Below are positions 24,238 through 34,004 of a stretch of 64,000 nucleotides of DNA, piece after piece. The DNA comes from an uncultured Collinsella sp. (GTDB lineage: Bacteria > Actinomycetota > Coriobacteriia > Coriobacteriales > Coriobacteriaceae). The notes under the pieces are model-generated. The model saw nothing but the letters and a program-made list of their open reading frames with translations. It made no database searches and had not been told where the DNA came from. The stretch lies in the NCBI GenBank assembly GCA_902496275.1, contig CABVAC010000007.1, forward strand, positions 1 to 64,000, read 5' to 3'. A program made the position numbers and the translations under genes. Each line of letters opens with the position of its first letter. Positions within the stretch are counted from its first letter, which is position 1.

Positions 24238-24855
24238 ATGAACCGCTTCATCGACATCAACCCGGAGAGGTGCATCGGCTGCGGAACATGCCAGTCTGCC
24301 TGTGCCGACGCCCACCGGATGCAGGGTCTTCAGGATGCGCCGCGCCTGGCGCTCGTGAAGACCGGCGGTATTTCGGCCGCCCTTGCCTGCCACCATTGCG
24401 AGGGTGCCCCCTGCGCCGAGGTCTGCCCGGTGAATGCCATCGAGCACGATGGCGACCGCATCCACGTCAAGGAGCAGGAGTGCATCGGGTGCAGGCTGTG
24501 CGCCATCGCGTGCCCCTTCGGAGCCATCCATCCCGATGGCACGTCTATCGCCGGTGTCGCAGGCATGTGCGACCCGACGCCTTCGTATCCTAAGTCCCTG
24601 AGCAGCCTGCTTACGTGGGCTCCCGGCCAGTACACCTGCGCTGTCAAGTGCGACCTGTGCGCCTTTGATCCTGACGGCCCGCATTGTGTGGCGGCGTGCC
24701 CCACCAAGGCGCTGACCGTCATGGGCGGTGCGGCCGATCGCGAGCTCGACGAGGCCAAGCGCCTGCGCTCGATCGAAAACGGTCCGGCCGTTGACGTTAC
24801 CGCTGTGGCCCAGGGCCTGTCCGAGAAAGCAGAAGGGAGCGTAAACAATGGATAG
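24238..24855 (+). CDS. hyfA: Hydrogenase-4-type ferredoxin subunit HyfA
   Basis: A 205-residue ferredoxin. Cysteine groups are CIGCGTCQSAC, CHHCEGAPC..CP, CIGCRLCAIACP and CDLCAFDPDGPHCVAACP. It resembles the first gene of the operon but is longer and directly precedes hyfB, as HyfA does in E. coli. It would carry electrons between FdhF and the hydrogenase small subunit. The ATG at 24238 is chosen because AGGA lies 7 bases upstream. Its last 8 bases overlap hyfB. Confidence 0.88.
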   Translation: MNRFIDINPERCIGCGTCQSACADAHRMQGLQDAPRLALVKTGGISAALACHHCEGAPCAEVCPVNAIEHDGDRIHVKEQECIGCRLCAIACPFGAIHPDGTSIAGVAGMCDPTPSYPKSLSSLLTWAPGQYTCAVKCDLCAFDPDGPHCVAACPTKALTVMGGAADRELDEAKRLRSIENGPAVDVTAVAQGLSEKAEGSVNNG

Positions 24856-26866
24856 CATGACGCTGTTTATCGCATCGCTTGCCGTCTCGTGCATCGGTGC
24901 GCTCGCCTCGGTTCTGCTGATCAAGGCCGATAACGCCGCCAAGACCGCCGGCTGCCTTGTCGGTGCCGCCGCCGCGGTGCTTTCGTTTGTGGCCGGTATC
25001 CAGGCCGTGCTGGGCGATGTCACGTCGGTCGACACCATCGTGTTTTTCCCGTTTGCCCATTTCCAGCTGCTGCTCAATCAGCTGTCTGGCCTGTTCGTGG
25101 CGCTCATCTCGGTGCTCGCGTTTGCCGGCTCGATCTACGGTCTCAACTACTTTGATGAGTACCCGGGCAAAAAGGGCCGCGCCGGCTTCTTCTTTAACAC
25201 CTTTGTGGCGTCCATGATGCTCGTCATCACCGCCGACAACGTGTTTTGGTTCCTGGTCGCCTTTGAGCTCATGTCGCTGACCTCGTACTTCCTGGTCGTG
25301 ATCGAGGAGAACGAGAACTCCATCCATGGCGGTTGGCTCTACTTTGTGATCGCGCACGTGGGCTTTGTGCTCATCATGGCGAGTTTCCTCACCATGACCA
25401 ACTTCGCCGGTGGCTCGTTTGCCTTTGCGGATTTCCGCGCCACGCAGTTTAGCCCCGCGGTCGCATCCGTGTGCTTCGTGCTTGCCTTCTTTGGCTTTGG
25501 CGCCAAGGCCGGTATTATCCCGCTGCACGGCTGGCTGCCCAAGGCACATCCCGAGGCGCCGTCCAACGTGTCGGCCCTCATGTCCGGCGGCATGATCAAG
25601 ATCGGTATCTTCGGCATCCTCAAGGTTGGTCTCGACCTGCTCTCCGCCTCGGGCGTTCAGGTTTGGTGGGGCCTTATGGTCATGGTCTTCGGTGCAATCT
25701 CGTCGGTCCTCGGCGTGGCCTTCGCCCTGCAGGAGCATGACATCAAGCGCCTGCTGGCCTATCACTCCGTCGAGAACATCGGCATCATTCTGCTCGGCGT
25801 CGGCGCTTCCATGGCCGCCATGGCGCTCGACTCTGTCGGCATCGCCGTCCTGGCTCTGATGGCCGCCCTCTACCACACGTTTAACCACGCGATGTTTAAG
25901 GGCGAGCTGTTCTTGGGCGCCGGTGCGCTGCTGTACTCCACGGGTACGCGCAATATGGAGAAGATGGGCGGCCTGTTCCGTCGTATGCCGGCAACGGCCA
26001 TCTGCTTCCTCGTTGGTGCGCTTGCCATCTCGGCCATCCCGCCCTTCAACGGCTTTGTGTCCGAGTGGTTTACCTACCAGTCGCTCTTTAACGCCGCCAT
26101 GCAGGGCGACAAGGCCGTCATGATCGTGGCCGTGTTCGCTGCCGTCGCGCTTGCCATTACCGGTGCGCTGGCTGTCACGTGCTTCGTCAAGGCCTATGGC
26201 GTCTCCTTTGCCTCCGCGCCCCGCTCCGAGGCCGCTGCCAATGCCAAGGAGGTTCCCGCCCCTATGGTGTTTGCGCAGGGCCTGCTCGCGGCCATCTGCG
26301 TCGTGCTGGGCATTGGCGCTCCCGTGATCGCGCCCGTGCTGGTCGATGTCGCCGCGTCCGTGCTGCATCCGTACGGTGGCGTGTTTGCCGCCGAGGGCAT
26401 GGAGCTCATGAACCAGTACTCCGGCGCCGCCACCTCCACGCCCGCGATCGCCATTGCGCTCGTGGTGCTTGTCGGCCTTGCTTGCGGCTACCGCAAGCTC
26501 AAGACCGTCGGTAAGGTGCAGAAGTCCCAGCCGTGGGCATGCGGCTATGCTCCCAACGAGCATATGCCCGTCGTGGCCACGACCTTTGCCTCCGAGGTGT
26601 CCTGGTTTATGCAGCCGCTCTACACGCTGCGCGACCGCTGCACGGCCGTCTGCTGGTCCATCGCGCACTTCTTCCAGAAGCTCACCGGTGTGGCCGAGGC
26701 TGTGGAGCCCGTACCCGACAAGGTTCTCGTCGATGCCCCGCATAAGGGTGTCGAGAAGCTCGCCGACCTCGCGACTAAGCTCGAGGGCGGCAACTACAGC
26801 ATCTATATCTGCTATATCGTCGCGGCACTCGTGGTGTTCCTCGTGCTCGCCGTGCAAATGGGTTAA
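24848..26866 (+). CDS. hyfB: Hydrogenase-4 membrane subunit HyfB (antiporter-like)
   Basis: A 672-residue membrane protein of the NuoL/HycC group, with about 14 or more helices. Family segments include FWFLVAFELMSLTSYFLV and AGIIPLHGWLPKAHPEAPSNVSALMSGGMIKIG, where conserved Lys and His support proton movement. It is part of the membrane arm of the group 4 [NiFe] hydrogenase, and a C-terminal amphipathic extension is visible. Length matches HyfB. Confidence 0.92.
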   Translation: MDSMTLFIASLAVSCIGALASVLLIKADNAAKTAGCLVGAAAAVLSFVAGIQAVLGDVTSVDTIVFFPFAHFQLLLNQLSGLFVALISVLAFAGSIYGLNYFDEYPGKKGRAGFFFNTFVASMMLVITADNVFWFLVAFELMSLTSYFLVVIEENENSIHGGWLYFVIAHVGFVLIMASFLTMTNFAGGSFAFADFRATQFSPAVASVCFVLAFFGFGAKAGIIPLHGWLPKAHPEAPSNVSALMSGGMIKIGIFGILKVGLDLLSASGVQVWWGLMVMVFGAISSVLGVAFALQEHDIKRLLAYHSVENIGIILLGVGASMAAMALDSVGIAVLALMAALYHTFNHAMFKGELFLGAGALLYSTGTRNMEKMGGLFRRMPATAICFLVGALAISAIPPFNGFVSEWFTYQSLFNAAMQGDKAVMIVAVFAAVALAITGALAVTCFVKAYGVSFASAPRSEAAANAKEVPAPMVFAQGLLAAICVVLGIGAPVIAPVLVDVAASVLHPYGGVFAAEGMELMNQYSGAATSTPAIAIALVVLVGLACGYRKLKTVGKVQKSQPWACGYAPNEHMPVVATTFASEVSWFMQPLYTLRDRCTAVCWSIAHFFQKLTGVAEAVEPVPDKVLVDAPHKGVEKLADLATKLEGGNYSIYICYIVAALVVFLVLAVQMG

Positions 26867-26878
26867 GGAGGGGAGAGC

Positions 26879-27805
26879 ATGAACAACATCGTACTTGCCG
26901 TTCTGCAGGGCGTGGTCGTCATGGCCGTCGCACCGTTCTTCTCCGGTCTCGGCCGCGTGATCCGCGCCAAGATGCACAACCGTCGCGGCCCCAGCATCAT
27001 GCAGGACTACCGCGACCTGGCCAAGCTCTTTGCGCGCCCCGAGTCCCAGAGCGAGGATGCGAGCTTTGCGCTGCGCATCATGCCGCCGCTGTTCTTCGCC
27101 GTCGCCTTTATGCTTGCGATGGGTCTGCCGCTCTTTACGGCACAAAGCCCCATCCCGGTCTTTGGTGACGCCATCACCATTATGTACAGCCTGGCGCTCG
27201 CCCGCTTCTTCTTCGCCCTCTGCGGTGTGGATTCGTCCAACGCCTACGCCGGTATCGGCGGCGTCCGCGAGCTGCTCATGAGCGTGCTCATCGAGCCGTC
27301 TATGCTTCTGGCGCTGTTTGCCGCTGCCCTGGTGTGCGGCTCCACCGACATCGCCACTATGGGTCAGCACATCATGACGGGTGCCATCGACGCGCCGGTT
27401 GCCGTGATCCTTGCCGGCATTGCCTTTGCGATTGCCTGCTACATGGAACTCGGCAAGCTGCCGTTTGATCAGGCCGAGGCCGAGCAAGAGCTTCAGGAAG
27501 GTCCGCTCGCCGAGCTTTCCGGCCCGTCGCTCGCCATGGCCAAGCTTGCCATGTCCATGAAACAGGTCCTGGTTGTCGCTTGGTTCTGCGCGATCTTCGT
27601 CCCCTGGGGCGAGCCCGTGACCGTGGGCGCCGCCGCCGTTCTGGGCGCAGTCATCTTCCTGGTGAAGTGCCTTATCGACTTTGTCGTATGCGGCGTGATC
27701 GAGAACTCCTGCTCGCGCTCGCGTTTTAAGGTGCTCGGTAATCAGACCTGGGCCGTCGTTGGCATTGCCGTTCTGGCGTTTGTCTTCGTGGTCGTCGGCG
27801 TGTAG
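26879..27805 (+). CDS. hyfC: Hydrogenase-4 membrane subunit HyfC (NuoH-like)
   Basis: A 308-residue integral membrane protein homologous to NuoH and HycD. It has the family segments RAKMHNRRGPSIMQDYRDLAKLF near the N terminus and PFDQAEAEQELQEGPLAELSG around residue 195, which line the quinone-like/proton path next to the small subunit. AAGGAGG precedes the ATG. Confidence 0.92.
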   Translation: MNNIVLAVLQGVVVMAVAPFFSGLGRVIRAKMHNRRGPSIMQDYRDLAKLFARPESQSEDASFALRIMPPLFFAVAFMLAMGLPLFTAQSPIPVFGDAITIMYSLALARFFFALCGVDSSNAYAGIGGVRELLMSVLIEPSMLLALFAAALVCGSTDIATMGQHIMTGAIDAPVAVILAGIAFAIACYMELGKLPFDQAEAEQELQEGPLAELSGPSLAMAKLAMSMKQVLVVAWFCAIFVPWGEPVTVGAAAVLGAVIFLVKCLIDFVVCGVIENSCSRSRFKVLGNQTWAVVGIAVLAFVFVVVGV

Positions 27806-27820
27806 GAGAAGGGAGAAACA

Positions 27821-29278
27821 ATGTCATTTGCAGTCAGTCTGTCCCTTCTCGGCTTGGTCGCTATCGCGGCCCCGATGGTGGCCTCGGTGCTCGTCGCCCT
27901 GTTCCCCCGTCCGTACGCCAAGTGGTTCAGCGTTTTGGGTGCCGCCGTCTCGACGGTCTGCACCATTGCCCTCGCCGCGAATTTCGCTGGCGCCGGCATG
28001 CCCGACACGCAGGTCCCCCTGATCTCGTTTGGGCAGACCCTCGTCATGGGATTCACCTTCGATCGCATGAGCACGCTGCTCGCGCCCGCCTTTGTGGGCA
28101 TCGGCCTGCTTGTCGTGATCTATTCGATTCCCTATATGAGCGAGAATAACCGTGAGCATCCCGATGCGCCGCGTCGTCGCTTCTACGCGTACCTCGCGAC
28201 CTTCATCGGTGCCATGGCCGGCCTTGTGTACAGCTCGACCCTTTTGGGTCAGCTCGTGTTCTTTGAGATCACGGGTGCGTGCTCTTGGGGCCTCATTAGC
28301 TACTACATGTCGCCTACGGCCAAGAAGGCCGGCATGAAGGCCCTGATCATTACGCATATCGGTGCGCTCGGCCTGTATCTGGGCGCCGCCATCGTGTTTG
28401 CCCACGCCGGCACCTTTGCCATTACCGCGATTGCCGGCCTCGACGCCAAGCTCAAGGCTATCGTCCTTTTGCTCGTGCTGTTTGCGGCCTGGGCCAAGTC
28501 CGCACAGGTTCCCATGTACATGTGGCTGCCTTCGGCCATGGAGGCGCCGACGCCTGTTTCGGCCTACCTGCATGGTGCCTCGATGGTTAAGGTCGGCGTG
28601 TGCGTGTTCGCGCGTGCACTCGTCTCTGCCGGCGAGATTCCCGAGATCGTGGGCTGGGTCGCCATTATCGACGCCATGGTCACCATGCTCTTTGGTTTCC
28701 TTATGTACCTGCCGCAAAAGGACATGAAGCGTCTGCTGGCCTTCTCCACGATCGCCCAGCTCTCCTATGTGTTCTTTGGTCTGGGCCTTTCGGTCTTTGG
28801 CAGCCAGCTGGCCTTCGATGGCGCCGTGTGCCACATCTTTAACCACGCTTTCGCCAAGACGCTGTTCTTCCTGATCGCCGGTTCGTTCTCCTTTACGCTC
28901 GGCACGCGTATGCTGCCCAAGCTTCGCGGCATCGTAAAGAAGTACCCGATCTCGGGCGTGGGCTTTGGTGTCGCGGCACTCGCCATTGCCGGCGTGCCGC
29001 CCATGAACACGTTCTTCTCGAAGTTCCAGATTATCGCCGGTGGCTTTTCCGTGGGTGCCGGCAACGTCGCGATCCTGGTGCTCGTGTGCATCATGGTCGC
29101 CGAAACCGTCGCCACCTTCGCCTGGTTCCTCAAGTGGATGGGCTATTGCCTGCCCGGCGAGCCGAGCGACGAGGTCGCTGCGGGAGCCCCGCTTCCCCGC
29201 GCGATGGCGTTCGTGTTCATCGTGCTCATCATCATGGTCATCGTCAGCGGCCCGCTTTCGGCCAGCTGGATCGGTTAG
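27821..29278 (+). CDS. hyfD: Hydrogenase-4 membrane subunit HyfD (antiporter-like)
   Basis: A 485-residue membrane protein of the NuoL/M/N antiporter-like group. It carries WAKSAQVPMYMWLPSAMEAPTPVSAYLHGASMVKVGV, the conserved helix 7-8 segment. HyfD is present in hydrogenase 4 but absent from the simpler Hyc complex, so its presence marks this operon as the Hyf type, which has a larger proton-pumping arm. Confidence 0.92.
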   Translation: MSFAVSLSLLGLVAIAAPMVASVLVALFPRPYAKWFSVLGAAVSTVCTIALAANFAGAGMPDTQVPLISFGQTLVMGFTFDRMSTLLAPAFVGIGLLVVIYSIPYMSENNREHPDAPRRRFYAYLATFIGAMAGLVYSSTLLGQLVFFEITGACSWGLISYYMSPTAKKAGMKALIITHIGALGLYLGAAIVFAHAGTFAITAIAGLDAKLKAIVLLLVLFAAWAKSAQVPMYMWLPSAMEAPTPVSAYLHGASMVKVGVCVFARALVSAGEIPEIVGWVAIIDAMVTMLFGFLMYLPQKDMKRLLAFSTIAQLSYVFFGLGLSVFGSQLAFDGAVCHIFNHAFAKTLFFLIAGSFSFTLGTRMLPKLRGIVKKYPISGVGFGVAALAIAGVPPMNTFFSKFQIIAGGFSVGAGNVAILVLVCIMVAETVATFAWFLKWMGYCLPGEPSDEVAAGAPLPRAMAFVFIVLIIMVIVSGPLSASWIG

Positions 29279-29291
29279 GAGGTAGAACGAC

Positions 29292-29945
29292 ATGGGTTAT
29301 TCGATCGTCAACATCCTTGGCGGCCTTCTGATCGTCACGTCCACCATGGTGGTTGTCTCCAAGAACATCAAGCATTCCATCAGCTGGTATGCGGTGCAGT
29401 CGCTGGTGCTCGTGGGGCTTCTCGCCACGCTCGGTGTCACCACCGGTGCGCAGGAGCTGCTTATGTGGGCTGGATCTGCCTTTATCACCAAGGTCGTCCT
29501 GGTCCCTTATATCCTCAACCGTGCGTACAAGAAGATGGGCGAGCCGAGCGACGCATCGCTCAAGGCCGGCCTTAAGCCCGCGTGGGCCATTTGCATCATC
29601 GCCGTGGAGGTCGCGATCTGCTTTGCCGTCGTGACGCAGATCAGCCTGCCCACGGCCGAGGTCGCAACGCCTGCGCTCGCCATTAGCTTCGCTCACTTCT
29701 TTGTGGGCCTTACCTGCATCATCTCGCAGCGCAACATCATGAAGCAGATCTTTGGATACTGCCTTATGGAAAACGGCAGCCACGTGACGCTCGCGCTTTT
29801 GGCCCCCACCGCTCCCGAGATCATCGAGATCGGTATCGCCACCGACGCCATCTTTGCCGTCATCATCATGTCCATCGTCGTGCGTCGCATTTGGGACGAC
29901 TCCCACTCGCTCGATGCGCGCGACCTGTCCGAGCTGAGGGGGTAG
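29292..29945 (+). CDS. hyfE: Hydrogenase-4 membrane subunit HyfE
   Basis: A 217-residue membrane protein, the NuoK-like subunit that is found only in Hyf-type complexes. Six or so hydrophobic helices are visible (for example HSISWYAVQSLVLVGLLATL). It follows hyfD by 13 bases and precedes hyfF by 3. Confidence 0.88.
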   Translation: MGYSIVNILGGLLIVTSTMVVVSKNIKHSISWYAVQSLVLVGLLATLGVTTGAQELLMWAGSAFITKVVLVPYILNRAYKKMGEPSDASLKAGLKPAWAICIIAVEVAICFAVVTQISLPTAEVATPALAISFAHFFVGLTCIISQRNIMKQIFGYCLMENGSHVTLALLAPTAPEIIEIGIATDAIFAVIIMSIVVRRIWDDSHSLDARDLSELRG

Positions 29946-29948
29946 TCC

Positions 29949-31508
29949 ATGGAAACGTTGATTCTCGCCCTGCTCGCGACTCCTTTGGTGTTCTCGCTGG
30001 TCATGGCGTTTTTGCCCAAGAACACGTCCTATAACGTGTTTGCCGGTCTCAACCTGGTCTCCGTCGCAGCCGTCCTGGTGCTGTCGATTATGACGGCCGG
30101 TGACGTCCTTATGAGCGGCGAAACCGCGAGCGCTCTTGGCCTGTGGTTCCACCTCGATTCGCTGGGCGCCATCTTTGTGCTGCTCATCGGCTTTATCGGT
30201 TTTCTTACGGGGCTGTTCTCGCTGCCCTATGTAAAGGCCGATATCGAGGAGGGCTCCATGCCCGCCGAGCGCGCCAAGCAGTATTTTGCGCTGTTTAGCC
30301 TTTTTGTGTTCACCATGCTGCTCGCGTGCCTGTCCAACAACATGATTCTCACGTGGGCCGCCGTGGAGGCAACCACGCTTTCCACCGTCTTCCTCGTGGG
30401 TATCTACAAGAACAAGACGGCCCTCGAGGCTTCTTGGAAGTATGCGATGGTCTGCACCGCCGGCGTGGCCTTTGGCCTGTTCGGCACGCTGTTGATCTAC
30501 GCCAACGCCGCCGACGTGATTCCCAACGCCCACGAGGCCGCGTTCCTGTCGTGCGTGCTGCCGTATGCCGACCAGTTCGACCCGACGCTCATGCGCCTCG
30601 CCTTTGCGTTTATCGTGATCGGCTTTGGCACCAAGGCCGGCCTGTTCCCCATGCACACTTGGCTGCCCGATGCCCACTCCCAGGCCCCGAGCCCTGTCTC
30701 GGCCCTGCTCTCGGGCGTGCTGCTTAAGTGCGCCATGCTTGTGATCATGCGCTTCTACGGCTTTACTATCCAGGCCGTGGGCGCCGAGTATCCGCAGCTT
30801 TTGCTGTTGATCGTCGGCACGCTGTCCATTTTGGTTGCGGCACTTTCGATGTTTCGCCAGGACGACCTCAAGCGCCGCTTTGCGTACTCGTCTGTGGAGA
30901 ACGTGGGCGTTATCGCCCTGTGCCTGGGTATCGGTGGCCCGCTGGGTATCGCCGCGGCCCTGCTGCACTGCGTGTTCCACGGCTTTACCAAGACGCTTGC
31001 CTTCTGCGTGTCCGGCAACATCCAGCACGCCTTTGGCACGCGTAGCCTGGCCAAGATCCAGGGCGTCGTCGAGGTTGCCCCCGCAACCGCCGCGCTCGCC
31101 GTCCTGGCGCTGCTCGGTCTTGGTGCCTTCCCGCCCTTTGGCATGTTCATCTCCGAGTTCCTGACTTTTGTCGCCGGTGTTACCGCCGGTCCCATGTGGC
31201 TGGTCGTCGTGGTCGCCCTCGGTCTTACCGTGGCCATCTCCGCGCTCACCCGCATCGCGCTCAAGTCGGTGTTCGGCCATGCGCCCCAGGGCATGGACAA
31301 GCATGAGGCCCCGGCGCTCATGCTTATCCCCGAAATCATCCTGGCTGTCATGATCTTGTGGTTTGGCATCGCCACCCCGCTGCCCCTCGTGCACGGTGTG
31401 GAGACCGCGACCGGCATCGTGCTCGAGCAGAGCACCGAGGAACTTCACGCGACGCCGATGTACCGCGCTGTGTTCGGTACCGAGACCGCTCAGAGCGAGG
31501 TGGAGTAA
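29949..31508 (+). CDS. hyfF: Hydrogenase-4 membrane subunit HyfF (antiporter-like)
   Basis: A 519-residue NuoM/NuoN-like subunit. It carries GTKAGLFPMHTWLPDAHSQAPSPVSALLSG and FHGFTKTLAFCVSGNIQ. With HyfB and HyfD it gives three antiporter-like subunits, as in E. coli hydrogenase 4, and so a possible energy-conserving formate hydrogenlyase. HyfG starts 3 bases after its stop. Confidence 0.92.
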   Translation: METLILALLATPLVFSLVMAFLPKNTSYNVFAGLNLVSVAAVLVLSIMTAGDVLMSGETASALGLWFHLDSLGAIFVLLIGFIGFLTGLFSLPYVKADIEEGSMPAERAKQYFALFSLFVFTMLLACLSNNMILTWAAVEATTLSTVFLVGIYKNKTALEASWKYAMVCTAGVAFGLFGTLLIYANAADVIPNAHEAAFLSCVLPYADQFDPTLMRLAFAFIVIGFGTKAGLFPMHTWLPDAHSQAPSPVSALLSGVLLKCAMLVIMRFYGFTIQAVGAEYPQLLLLIVGTLSILVAALSMFRQDDLKRRFAYSSVENVGVIALCLGIGGPLGIAAALLHCVFHGFTKTLAFCVSGNIQHAFGTRSLAKIQGVVEVAPATAALAVLALLGLGAFPPFGMFISEFLTFVAGVTAGPMWLVVVVALGLTVAISALTRIALKSVFGHAPQGMDKHEAPALMLIPEIILAVMILWFGIATPLPLVHGVETATGIVLEQSTEELHATPMYRAVFGTETAQSEVE

Positions 31509-31511
31509 CGA

Positions 31512-33284
31512 ATGATTGAAACTGAGAACAAGGTGTATGCCCGTCGCTGCGAGAGCCATGTCGAGGCCCTGCGCCGCGCCGTTCCGGGCTGCATCGAGAA
31601 GGTCGAGTGGCAGTGCGAGGACCAGCTGACGATTACCGTCAAGCAGGACAAGCTGCCCGAGGCCGTCCACTACCTGTATTACGAGCGTTACGGCTGGATT
31701 CCCGTGATCATCGGCAACGACGAGCGCAGCCTGTGCGGCCGTTACGCCGTGTACTACGTCATCTCCATGGAGGGGGAGGATCCCGGCTGGGTGACCGTGC
31801 GCACCGAGGTCGATCCCGCCAAGATGACGTTCCCGTCCGTGACGCCGTTCGTCCCCGCCTGCGTGTGGGGCGAGCGCGAGCTGCGCGATATGTTCGGCCT
31901 GATCCCTGAGGGCCTGCCTGATCGTCGTCGCCTGGTGCTGCCCGACGATTGGCCCAGTGGCCTGTACCCGCTGCGCAAGGACTCCATGGACTACCGCTTC
32001 CGTCCCGCTCCCGCGAGCGACATGGAAAACTACGAGTTCTTGGCCGATACTAAGGGCAAGGAGACCACGCTCGTCCCCATGGGCCCGCTGCACATTACCT
32101 CCGACGAGCCCGGCCACTTCCGCCTGTTCGTCGAGGGCGAGACGATCGTCGACGCCGACTACCGTCTGTTCTACGTGCACCGCGGCATGGAGAAGGTCGC
32201 CGAGACGCGCCTGAACTATGACGCCGTGACGTTCCTCGCCGACCGCATCTGCGGCATCTGCGGCTGCGCCCACTCGGTGGCCTACGCCGAGGCCGTCGAG
32301 CGCGCTCAGGGCATCCATGTCCCGCCGCGCGCCCAGTACATCCGCGCTATCATGCTCGAGGTTGAGCGCCTGCACTCGCATCTGCTCAACATTGGCCTGG
32401 CGTCGCACTACACGGGCTTCGACTCCGGCTTCCAGCAGTTCTTCCGCGTCCGCGAGAAGTCCATGGACCTGGCCGAGAAGCTCTCCGGTCACCGCAAGAC
32501 CTACGGCCTCAACGTGATCGGCGGCGTGCGTCGCGACATTTTGGCCGAGCAGAAGCTCTCCACGCTCACGACCATCCACCAGCTGCGCTCCGAGGTCCAG
32601 GAGCTCGTCGACGTCTTGCTCTCCACGCCCAACTTTATTGAGCGTACGAGCGGTATCGGCATCTTGGACCGCAAGATCGCTCGCGACTTCTCGCCGGTCG
32701 GCCCGCTCATGCGTGGCTCGGGCTATGCCCGCGACGTGCGCTTTGACCATCCCTTCGACGGCTACGCCGATCCGGACGTCCAAAAGATGCACGCCGCCAC
32801 GGCCGACACCTGCGATGCCTTCGGCCGTACCGCCGTCCGCATCCAGGAGGTCTACGATTCGATCGACATGATCGAGACCATGCTCGAAAACTGCCCGTCG
32901 GGCCCCATCCTCACCACGGATTGGGAGTACACCCCGCACAAGTACGCCATCGGCGCCACCGAGGCGCCGCGCGGCGAGGACGTGCACTGGGCCATGCTCG
33001 GTAACAACCAGAAGTGCTACCGCTGGCGCGCCAAGGCCGCCACGTACAGCAACTGGCCGGTCCTGCGCTACATGTTCCGCGGCAACACCGTGGGCGACGC
33101 GGCGCTGATCGTCGGTTCGCTCGACCCGTGCTACTCCTGCACCGACCGCGTGACGGTGACCGATGTCGCCGCCAAGCGCGACCATGTGCTCGACAAGGAG
33201 CAGTTCGAGAACGTCTGGCGCGACAAGTCGCCGCTTGCGGGCGAGGGCACCATTGCCGCTCCGCTCGATGAGGAGGCGCTCTAA
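31512..33284 (+). CDS. hyfG: [NiFe] hydrogenase-4 large subunit HyfG
   Basis: A 590-residue fused NuoC/NuoD-like protein. The N-terminal 170 residues match the NuoC part (PACVWGERELRDMFGL). The large-subunit domain follows with the nickel ligands in RICGICGCAHS (Cys about 247 and 250) and DPCYSCTDR (Cys about 540 and 543). The 44 residues after Arg546 are the C-terminal extension expected to be removed by HycI once nickel is inserted. It reduces protons to H2 at the membrane. Length is slightly above the family's usual value because of the extension. Confidence 0.95.
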   Translation: MIETENKVYARRCESHVEALRRAVPGCIEKVEWQCEDQLTITVKQDKLPEAVHYLYYERYGWIPVIIGNDERSLCGRYAVYYVISMEGEDPGWVTVRTEVDPAKMTFPSVTPFVPACVWGERELRDMFGLIPEGLPDRRRLVLPDDWPSGLYPLRKDSMDYRFRPAPASDMENYEFLADTKGKETTLVPMGPLHITSDEPGHFRLFVEGETIVDADYRLFYVHRGMEKVAETRLNYDAVTFLADRICGICGCAHSVAYAEAVERAQGIHVPPRAQYIRAIMLEVERLHSHLLNIGLASHYTGFDSGFQQFFRVREKSMDLAEKLSGHRKTYGLNVIGGVRRDILAEQKLSTLTTIHQLRSEVQELVDVLLSTPNFIERTSGIGILDRKIARDFSPVGPLMRGSGYARDVRFDHPFDGYADPDVQKMHAATADTCDAFGRTAVRIQEVYDSIDMIETMLENCPSGPILTTDWEYTPHKYAIGATEAPRGEDVHWAMLGNNQKCYRWRAKAATYSNWPVLRYMFRGNTVGDAALIVGSLDPCYSCTDRVTVTDVAAKRDHVLDKEQFENVWRDKSPLAGEGTIAAPLDEEAL

Positions 33285-33285
33285 T

Positions 33286-34002
33286 ATGCTGAAGCTTTGG
33301 AAGGTTAACGCCAAGGCCGGCGACGCGACGGTCAAGTACCCGTTTGCGCCGTTCCCCACCAACAAGGACATGCGCGGCAAACCCGAGCACAATGCCGAGC
33401 TCTGCATCGCCTGCGGTGCCTGCGGCGTGGCGTGCCCGGCCGATGCCATTCGCATGGACACCGACCTTGCGGCCGATACCATCACCTGGTCGATCGACTA
33501 CGGTCGCTGCATCTTTTGCGGCCGTTGTGAGGAAGCCTGCCCCATGGAGGCCATCAAGCTCACCGAGGAGTTTGAGCTGGCCGTCATGAGCAAGGACGAC
33601 CTCACCAGCAAGAGCGTCTACACGCTCGAGCACTGCTCGCGTTGCGGCAAGCCGTTTGCCCCGCACAAGGAGATCGACTACGCCAAGCGCCTGCTGCAAA
33701 AGGCCGGCGGCATGGAGGCCGAGCAGGCCGCCCGTACCGTCGGTATGTGCCAGGAGTGCAAACGTGAGCTCGACGCCCTGCGCGCCGCCTCGGCCGTAAA
33801 GACCGGCAACGCGCACGGCATGGCTGCCAACGAGACGCTTGCGTCCGGCGAGCCCCAGGGCCCCGGCATGGAGTATCTGGGCGGCCATGGCGTGAACCCG
33901 GAGTATATCGACCGCGAGCTCAACCCCGATGCGCCCGAGATTCCCGCCGGTCCGGCGCCGGTCGAGGGCATCATCATGGATTTTGATACGAAGGAGGAGT
34001 AA
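33286..34002 (+). CDS. hyfH: Hydrogenase-4 ferredoxin subunit HyfH (NuoI-like)
   Basis: A 238-residue protein. Two [4Fe-4S] motifs, CIACGACGVACP and CIFCGRCEEACP, occupy residues about 40-90. Beyond them are HCSRCGKPFAP and MCQECKRE, which look like an extra metal or structural site. It links the ferredoxins to the small subunit HyfI. The last 60 residues are Pro/Gly/Glu-rich and unlike the E. coli protein. Confidence 0.9.
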   Translation: MLKLWKVNAKAGDATVKYPFAPFPTNKDMRGKPEHNAELCIACGACGVACPADAIRMDTDLAADTITWSIDYGRCIFCGRCEEACPMEAIKLTEEFELAVMSKDDLTSKSVYTLEHCSRCGKPFAPHKEIDYAKRLLQKAGGMEAEQAARTVGMCQECKRELDALRAASAVKTGNAHGMAANETLASGEPQGPGMEYLGGHGVNPEYIDRELNPDAPEIPAGPAPVEGIIMDFDTKEE

Positions 34003-34004
34003 CC

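Noticed and set aside
24797..27487. Long minus-strand open frame opposite the hyf genes
   Set aside because: It is a shadow of high-GC coding on the plus strand. Its translation is rich in His, Arg and Gly with no domain, and the plus-strand genes have clear families.
29244..33485. A minus-strand frame of about 1400 codons opposite hyfE-hyfH
   Set aside because: The same codon-bias shadow. Four well-supported plus-strand genes lie under it.
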